From: Pseudomonadota bacterium
Lineage (GTDB): Bacteria; Pseudomonadota; Gammaproteobacteria; Burkholderiales; SG8-39
Assembly: GCA_021811085.1 (NCBI GenBank)
Contig: JAJZPQ010000002.1
Span: 1 to 64,000, forward strand
DNA: 64,000 nucleotides
Direction of reading: 5' to 3'
Position 1 is the stretch's first letter, and the number at the start of each line of letters is the position of its first letter. Below, in pieces: positions 59,121-64,000 of this stretch. The notes under the pieces were generated by a model. The model worked only from the letters and a program-made list of their open reading frames with translations, searched no databases and had not been told where the DNA came from. A program made the translations under genes and the position numbers.

Positions 59121-61175
59121 CTAGAACTCTTCCCACTGCTCCCCGCCGCCACCGGCGGCCGCTGCCTTGATACGCGGCGTCGCAGACGCGGCCTTCGCCG
59201 GTTTCGCCGGCAGGCGCGCTACGTTGGGCGCGCGATTCGGCCCGCGCCGCTCGTGTGCCGGCTTCGGCGCCCCGTCCGTCACCGCTTTCATTTCGTAGAG
59301 CCGCTTGATCGTGACCTTCGACTCAGCCACGAACTCGTTTTCAAGCATGTGCTTTGCCTCCTTGCGTTGTCCTGCCTGGTACAGGCGCACGACTTCACCG
59401 GCGCATCGATGAAATGAGGCGTGCGCGCCGGTTAAACCCTCATATTCGCTGTACTTCGCGAAATGTTTCCCGGGCCCATATATCCAGCCGCCGAGTGGGC
59501 AGCGATTATCGCTAGCCACAACCGCGGCATCCAGCTCCTCGCCCTTGCCCGTGAGAAACGCTTGCAGGCGCTCTTTCCATACGGCATGCGCATTTGCCGC
59601 GGCCTCGAAATCAAACTTGTTTCCGAGCGTCGCGGCGGTGCCGGACAGCCTGAAAGCACCCACCGCCTGCGCGAGATTGCCCGCCTGTTCCTGCATCGAC
59701 TCCGCCGCCGCCGCCGCTTCTTCGACCAGCGCCGCGTTCTGCTGCGTCACCTCGTCCATCTGCGTGATCGCCTGGTTCACCTGCTCGATCCCCGAGCTCT
59801 GTTCCTCGCTCGCCGCCGTGATCTCGCTCATGATGTCGGTCACCCGCTTCACCGAGGCCACGATCTCCTGCATCGTCTTGCCGGCCTCATCCACCAGCTT
59901 GGTGCCCGCGCCCACCTTGTCCACCGAGTCCCCGATCAGCGCCTTGATCTCCTTCGCCGCCGCCGCGCTCCTTTGCGCAAGGCTCCGCACCTCGCTCGCC
60001 ACCACCGCGAAGCCCCGGCCCTGCTCGCCCGCGCGCGCGGCTTCCACCGCGGCGTTCAAGGCGAGGATGTTGGTCTGGAACGCAATCCCGTCGATCACGC
60101 CGATGATGTCCACGATCTTCTTCGACGAATCGTTGATCGAAGACATGGTTTCGACCACCTGGCCGACTACCGCACCGCCCTTGACCGCCACTTCGGAAGC
60201 GCTCGACGCGAGCTGATTGGCTTGGCGCGCGTTCTCCGCGTTATGCTTCACCGTGCTGGTGAGTTCCTCCATGCTCGAAGCGGTTTCCTCCAGGCTGGAA
60301 GCCTGTTCCTCGGTGCGCTGGCTCAGGTCGGCGTTGCCCGAGGCCATCTCGGCCGAGGATGTCGTGATCGAGTCGGTGCCGCTGCGCACTTCGGACACGA
60401 TCTTCTGCAGGCTTGCGTTCATGTCCTTCAACGCCTGCAGCAGTTCCGCTGTTTCGTCCCGGCCTACGACCTTGATCTCGGAAGTCAGGTCGCCGCCGGC
60501 AATGCGCCCGGCCATGGCGATGGCGTTCTTCAGCGGCCGCACGATCCTCCGGCTCATGAAAGCCGATATGCTCACCGAAATTCCCAGCCCAAGCACCAGG
60601 ATCGCCAGCAGCGCCAGCACCACCTTGGCATATGCCGCGCCCGCGCTGTCGTAGCTGTCCTGCGTCCGCCGCATCTCGACCTTCACCAGTTGGTTGAAGT
60701 CCTTGAGCAGAGCCTGGAAATCGCTGTCTGCGGTCTGCATGGTGGTCACGCCAGTGTTGACGTCCACCGTGCTCAGGTCGATCGCTGTGTAGGCGTCGAC
60801 CTTGTATTTGGCGAGCTCCTTTACGATCGATTCGGCGAGCCCGCGTTCTTCCGCGTCCGTGTCAGCAGCGGCCGCAAATTCGGCGATCCTCTTTGCCACC
60901 TCGTCGATCCGCCTTGTTTCCCCGTTAATGGTCTGCTTGACCTTGTCTTCCTTGAGATTGGCAATCCAGGTGAACAAGCGATAGACGTTGGAATGCACCT
61001 CGGTGATCGCCTGCGCGGCGTTGGCGGCAAGCTGATAACTGCTGAACCGATGTTTATACAGGTCATCCAGTGTGGCGTGCTGCCGCGCCAGCATGCCATA
61101 CGACACCGCGCCAAGCAGTGCCAAGAAGACGATGGCGACCGCTGGCGCCACAATTATCTTTTGCCAAACTTTCAT
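59121..61175 (-). CDS. Methyl-accepting chemotaxis protein with C-terminal zinc-binding CZB domain
   Basis: 684 residues. Two membrane helices (about 8-28 and 183-205), a four-helix-bundle-type periplasmic domain between them, HAMP and signalling module. After it a CZB domain (about 550-630) carries the zinc ligand set [15 protein letters not shown] (KHF) and HASFHRC. Ends GGEQWEEF, a receptor-methylase tether. CZB domains sense cytoplasmic zinc or hypochlorous acid in other bacteria. A GAGGAGA Shine-Dalgarno sequence precedes the ATG. Confidence 0.92.
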   Translation of the reverse strand: MKVWQKIIVAPAVAIVFLALLGAVSYGMLARQHATLDDLYKHRFSSYQLAANAAQAITEVHSNVYRLFTWIANLKEDKVKQTINGETRRIDEVAKRIAEFAAAADTDAEERGLAESIVKELAKYKVDAYTAIDLSTVDVNTGVTTMQTADSDFQALLKDFNQLVKVEMRRTQDSYDSAGAAYAKVVLALLAILVLGLGISVSISAFMSRRIVRPLKNAIAMAGRIAGGDLTSEIKVVGRDETAELLQALKDMNASLQKIVSEVRSGTDSITTSSAEMASGNADLSQRTEEQASSLEETASSMEELTSTVKHNAENARQANQLASSASEVAVKGGAVVGQVVETMSSINDSSKKIVDIIGVIDGIAFQTNILALNAAVEAARAGEQGRGFAVVASEVRSLAQRSAAAAKEIKALIGDSVDKVGAGTKLVDEAGKTMQEIVASVKRVTDIMSEITAASEEQSSGIEQVNQAITQMDEVTQQNAALVEEAAAAAESMQEQAGNLAQAVGAFRLSGTAATLGNKFDFEAAANAHAVWKERLQAFLTGKGEELDAAVVASDNRCPLGGWIYGPGKHFAKYSEYEGLTGAHASFHRCAGEVVRLYQAGQRKEAKHMLENEFVAESKVTIKRLYEMKAVTDGAPKPAHERRGPNRAPNVARLPAKPAKAASATPRIKAAAAGGGGEQWEEF

Positions 61176-61209
61176 GGTCTAAATCTCCTCACCTCGTTCG
61201 CTCGCTCCA

Positions 61210-61238
61210 CCGCCGCGCGGAAGGCTTCCGCGCGGCGG
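61210..61238 (-). promoter_or_regulatory. Perfect 13-bp stem hairpin between the Cache gene and the CZB receptor
   Basis: CCGCCGCGCGGAA (61210-61222), loop GGC, TTCCGCGCGGCGG (61226-61238). It begins 6 nt after the Cache stop and lies 35 nt upstream of the CZB receptor ATG. No T-run follows on the minus strand, so it looks more like an mRNA stability or processing element, giving different amounts of the two products, than a terminator. Confidence 0.6.
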
Positions 61239-61244
61239 CGAGAA

Positions 61245-61724
61245 TCAGGGTTTGTAGATGCCGCCACAAACTACGCTGTCATCGAGCCGCTCGCAGTACA
61301 TCGTCTTGGCCTCGATCTTCTTGTTCACGGGATTGGTGAATTTGTAATCCTCCCAGAACGAGGGCTTGCTCTTGGCCAGTTCCATGCGCTCGCGCACGTA
61401 CTCCTTGCCGTCGATATCTTTGGCTTCGATCCGGTTCAAGCCGACCAATTTCGCGTTTGCACCGTGCGCCAGCATCGTGCCGTCAAGCCGCATGACCATC
61501 AGATACAGATCGCGGTCGACGAACTGGCCATTCTTGTTGGTGATCTCGGCGTAGCCCTTGTCTTTTCCATTGGCCTTGATGTAGGCGATCCCCTTCTTCA
61601 CCATCGCTTCAGCCTCCTTGGCGGTCGCTCTGTCCCCCGCCCACGCCGCTCCACCCGAGAACGCCATGGCGGCCATCACTGCGAACAGCGCCAGCTTGTT
61701 GAACTCTTTGCGTATCGTCTTCAT
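61245..61724 (-). CDS. Stand-alone periplasmic single-Cache domain protein
   Basis: 159 residues. A signal peptide (KTIRKEFNKLALFAVMAAMA, cleaved near AWA/G) is followed by a single Cache_2-like domain (about 40-155: DLYLMVMRLDGTMLAHGANA, WEDYKFTNPVNKKIEAK) and nothing else. A possible disulphide is C147/C155. The start ATG 61724 is favoured by GGAG 6 nt upstream; 61736 is an alternative. It may be a soluble ligand-binding partner of the neighbouring receptors. Confidence 0.82.
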   Translation of the reverse strand: MKTIRKEFNKLALFAVMAAMAFSGGAAWAGDRATAKEAEAMVKKGIAYIKANGKDKGYAEITNKNGQFVDRDLYLMVMRLDGTMLAHGANAKLVGLNRIEAKDIDGKEYVRERMELAKSKPSFWEDYKFTNPVNKKIEAKTMYCERLDDSVVCGGIYKP

Positions 61725-61809
61725 CTTCATCTCCATTTCCGTTGGTTAATGTTCAGGTCGTGAACCTTCGGCGCTCTCGCGCCAGTTCCTCCGGGCTCGT
61801 CGGCGGTGG

Positions 61810-63540
61810 TCAGCACTGCCCCCAGCCGCCGTCGGTACCTGTCTTAGTCTTAACGGCAAGGCTGGGTCCGGCTTTAGGCTTAGTTTTCCGGGACAGTTGC
61901 GCAACGTTCTGCGCCCGCCCGGCAGAACGGTTTTGCACCGATGCTGCGGCCGGCGTGGTTTGCATTACCAATCCGACCGCGCCTGGCTGCCCGAGCGTGA
62001 ACACGCTGACTGCCTGCGCCAGCTGCTGCGACTGCTCGCGCATCGCCTCCGCGGCTGCCGCAGACTGCTCCACTAGCGCCGCGTTCTGCTGCGTCACCTG
62101 GTCCATCTGCGCGATCGCCTGGTTCACCTGCTCGATGCCCGAACTCTGCTCCTGGCTCGCCGCCGTGATCTCGCTCATGATGTCGGTGACCCGCTTCACC
62201 GAACTCACGATCTCCTGCATCGTTTTGCCCGCTTGATCGACCAGCTTGGTGCCCGCGCCCACCTTGTCCACCGAGTCCCCGATCAGCGCCTTGATCTCCT
62301 TCGCCGCCGCCGCGCTCCTTTGCGCAAGGTTCCGCACTTCGCTCGCCACCACGGCGAACCCGCGCCCTTGCTCCCCGGCACGCGCCGCTTCCACCGCCGC
62401 GTTCAGCGCGAGAATGTTGGTCTGGAACGCAATGCCGTCGATCACGCTGATGATGTCCACGATCTTCTTCGACGATTCGTTGATCGAACTCATCGTGCCC
62501 ACCACTTCGCCCACCACCTGCCCGCCCTTGACCGCCACCTCCGACGCGCTCGCCGCCAGTTGATTGGCCTGTCTCGCGTTCTTGGCGTTCTGCTTCACCG
62601 TGCCTGTCAGCTCTTCCATCGAAGATGCGATCTCTTCGAGCGAAGAGGCCTGCTCCTCTGTCCGCTGCGACAGATCCGCATTGCCCGCAGCGATCTCGCC
62701 GGAGGCGGTAATAATGGTGCCGGCCGATTCCTTGATGCCGGCGACGATGCCCTTCAGTTGCGTGGTGGTGTAGGAAAGCGCCGCGAGCAGTTTCCCCGTT
62801 TCATCCCGGCGCTTCGTTTCGAATCTTTGCGTCAGATCACCCGTTGCCAATGCCTCCGCCCCCGCAACCGCCGCGGCGATCGGACCGGTGATGGAACGCC
62901 CGATCCTGAGCGTGGCGAGCACCAGAAGCACTGCGACGGCGACGGCTATCGCAATGATCTTCAGGTCGACCAACCGGGCTCGCGCATCCACGTCGTCCAC
63001 ATAGACACCGGAACCGACGATCCAGCCCCAGCCAAGCATTCCGCGGACATAGGACACCTTCGCGACCGGCTGCTCCTGCCCCGGTTTGGGCCAGAGGTAT
63101 TCGACAAATCCGGCACCGTCGCGCTTCACCTTGTCCACGAATGCCACGAACAGCGCATTGCCCGCGGGATCCTTCAGATCGCTGACATCCTTGCCGTCGA
63201 GCTCCGGTTTCGTCGGATGCATGATGACTACCGGTCGCATGTCGTTGATCCAGAAGTAATCGTCCTTGCCGTAGCGCATTCCTTTGAGGGTGCCGATTGC
63301 GGCCGCCTGCGCCTGCGCCCGGTTCATGCTGCCCTGGCGCTCCAACCCTTCGTAGTAGCTCAGTACGCCGTAGGCGGTGTCGACCACCGCGCGCGTGGCG
63401 GCGCGCTTTTCATCCATGAGGCCTGCGCGGTACAGCGATGCGACGAACAGTCCCACGATCACGCACGCCGTCACTCCGAGCAGGGCAATCCACTGCAACC
63501 TCGCATGCAGCGACCCGCTAGCCGAAAACCCCAGTTTCAT
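61810..63540 (-). CDS. Methyl-accepting chemotaxis protein with single Cache_2 domain
   Basis: 576 residues. Membrane helices at about 16-37 and 195-215. The Cache_2 sensor has [20 protein letters not shown] and GNALFVAFV, a domain that binds small organic acids in relatives. HAMP and a signalling module follow, the latter almost identical at the DNA level to the neighbouring receptors. It ends [10 protein letters not shown], so the EEF-type tether seen in the others is absent. Confidence 0.92.
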   Translation of the reverse strand: MKLGFSASGSLHARLQWIALLGVTACVIVGLFVASLYRAGLMDEKRAATRAVVDTAYGVLSYYEGLERQGSMNRAQAQAAAIGTLKGMRYGKDDYFWINDMRPVVIMHPTKPELDGKDVSDLKDPAGNALFVAFVDKVKRDGAGFVEYLWPKPGQEQPVAKVSYVRGMLGWGWIVGSGVYVDDVDARARLVDLKIIAIAVAVAVLLVLATLRIGRSITGPIAAAVAGAEALATGDLTQRFETKRRDETGKLLAALSYTTTQLKGIVAGIKESAGTIITASGEIAAGNADLSQRTEEQASSLEEIASSMEELTGTVKQNAKNARQANQLAASASEVAVKGGQVVGEVVGTMSSINESSKKIVDIISVIDGIAFQTNILALNAAVEAARAGEQGRGFAVVASEVRNLAQRSAAAAKEIKALIGDSVDKVGAGTKLVDQAGKTMQEIVSSVKRVTDIMSEITAASQEQSSGIEQVNQAIAQMDQVTQQNAALVEQSAAAAEAMREQSQQLAQAVSVFTLGQPGAVGLVMQTTPAAASVQNRSAGRAQNVAQLSRKTKPKAGPSLAVKTKTGTDGGWGQC

Positions 63541-63644
63541 GATTTAGCCTTTCGCGTTATTCGCTCAAAGAATCTGGCGCTCGCCTTAGTTCCTTTTCGC
63601 GCTGATTGCGTTCCGCCGCGGCCGGCCCATCATGACCGTGGTTC

Positions 63645-64000
63645 CTAGAATTCCTGCCAGTCGCCGTCGGTCCCGGTCTTGGCGCGCAGCGGCGCTGCCC
63701 TGGCGGCAACAAGTTTGGCCGGGGCTTGCGGCTTCGCCTTTCCCCGTGGCGCCAATTGCCGCACTTCGACTTCGGGCTGGGCGCCGACCGGCGCGCTTGC
63801 GCTTTGAACCGATTGCGCCAGCTTGAATACGGCCACTGCCTGCGCCAGCTGCTGCGACTGCTCCTGCATCGCCTCGGCCGCTGAGGCCGCCTGTTCCACC
63901 AGCGCCGCGTTCTGCTGCGTCACCTCGTCCATCTGCGTGATCGCCTGGTTCACCTGCTCGATGCCCGAACTCTGCTCCTGGCTCGCCGCCGTGATCTCGC
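63645..64000 (-). CDS. Methyl-accepting chemotaxis protein, C-terminal part
   Basis: Open from the window edge. The visible 117 residues cover the last part of the signalling module ([20 protein letters not shown]) and a 70-residue linker rich in Pro, Ala, Lys and Arg that ends DGDWQEF, a CheR-tethering tail type. The start and sensor domain are outside the window. It is the most upstream gene of the block as transcribed here. Confidence 0.88.
   Translation of the reverse strand, partial: EITAASQEQSSGIEQVNQAITQMDEVTQQNAALVEQAASAAEAMQEQSQQLAQAVAVFKLAQSVQSASAPVGAQPEVEVRQLAPRGKAKPQAPAKLVAARAAPLRAKTGTDGDWQEF

Noticed and set aside
58221-60300. CRISPR-like or tandem repeat signal in the receptor block
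   Set aside because: The repeated DNA is coding sequence of homologous signalling modules, not short repeats with spacers.
63541-63644. Possible sigma-28 flagellar promoter upstream of the Cache_2 receptor
   Set aside because: TAAG and GCGAATAA are present but 20 bp apart instead of about 15, and the match to GCCGATAA is only partial.

Overview
The window is high-GC, gene-dense DNA from a bacterial chromosome, almost certainly a betaproteobacterium. The run map / rpsB-tsf-pyrH-frr-uppS-cdsA-dxr-rseP-bamA-skp-lpxD-fabZ-lpxA-lpxB-rnhB, with glnD behind map, is the betaproteobacterial arrangement, and the large chemoreceptor set points to a motile environmental species. No ribosomal RNA, CRISPR array or intact prophage was seen. 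One tRNA gene is present.

Layout. 1-3038: the 3' part of a map-glnD operon on the minus strand. 3039-17413: the translation and envelope operon on the plus strand, opened by a structured rpsB leader. 17441-20015: a divergent pair recognised as senB (selenosugar synthase) and senA (selenoneine synthase), whose shared promoter region is almost entirely a 274-bp palindromic MITE. 19997-26773: housekeeping genes (SpoU methyltransferase, smpB, ratA, rnfH, guaB, guaA, tadA, an L,D-transpeptidase). 26788-29818: mtnA with an aldolase/short-chain dehydrogenase fusion, which looks like a DHAP-shunt-type route for methylthioribose or 5-deoxyribose salvage. 29855-36259: GNAT, NRDE, ygfZ, then mltG-tmk-holB-tatD and an ankyrin protein.

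36287-37933 is an accessory island. It holds a dif-like Xer site, a frameshifted XafT-type Xer-activator relic and an FRG-domain gene. After a DUF1178 gene and tRNA-Leu(UAA) comes a two-gene cassette (38838-44456): a Slam-like outer-membrane exporter and a 1420-residue FecR-domain protein with four tandem units that resemble TbpB-type barrels.

45075-64000 is one long minus-strand signalling block. In transcription order it holds a partial chemoreceptor, a Cache chemoreceptor, a free periplasmic Cache protein, a CZB (zinc) chemoreceptor, a haem-c chemoreceptor, cheR, cheD, a GGDEF-EAL protein, cheB, an HDOD protein, a giant Ala/Glu/Arg coiled-coil protein with a C-terminal membrane anchor, an HD-GYP protein and a hybrid histidine kinase. 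CheA, CheW and CheY are not in the window and may lie beyond 64000. The block ties chemoreceptor adaptation to cyclic-di-GMP turnover.

The points most worth following up are the MITE-controlled sen pair, the Slam/FecR-repeat cassette, the dif/XafT/FRG island, the mtnA-aldolase-dehydrogenase operon and the unusual receptor and coiled-coil proteins of the chemotaxis block.
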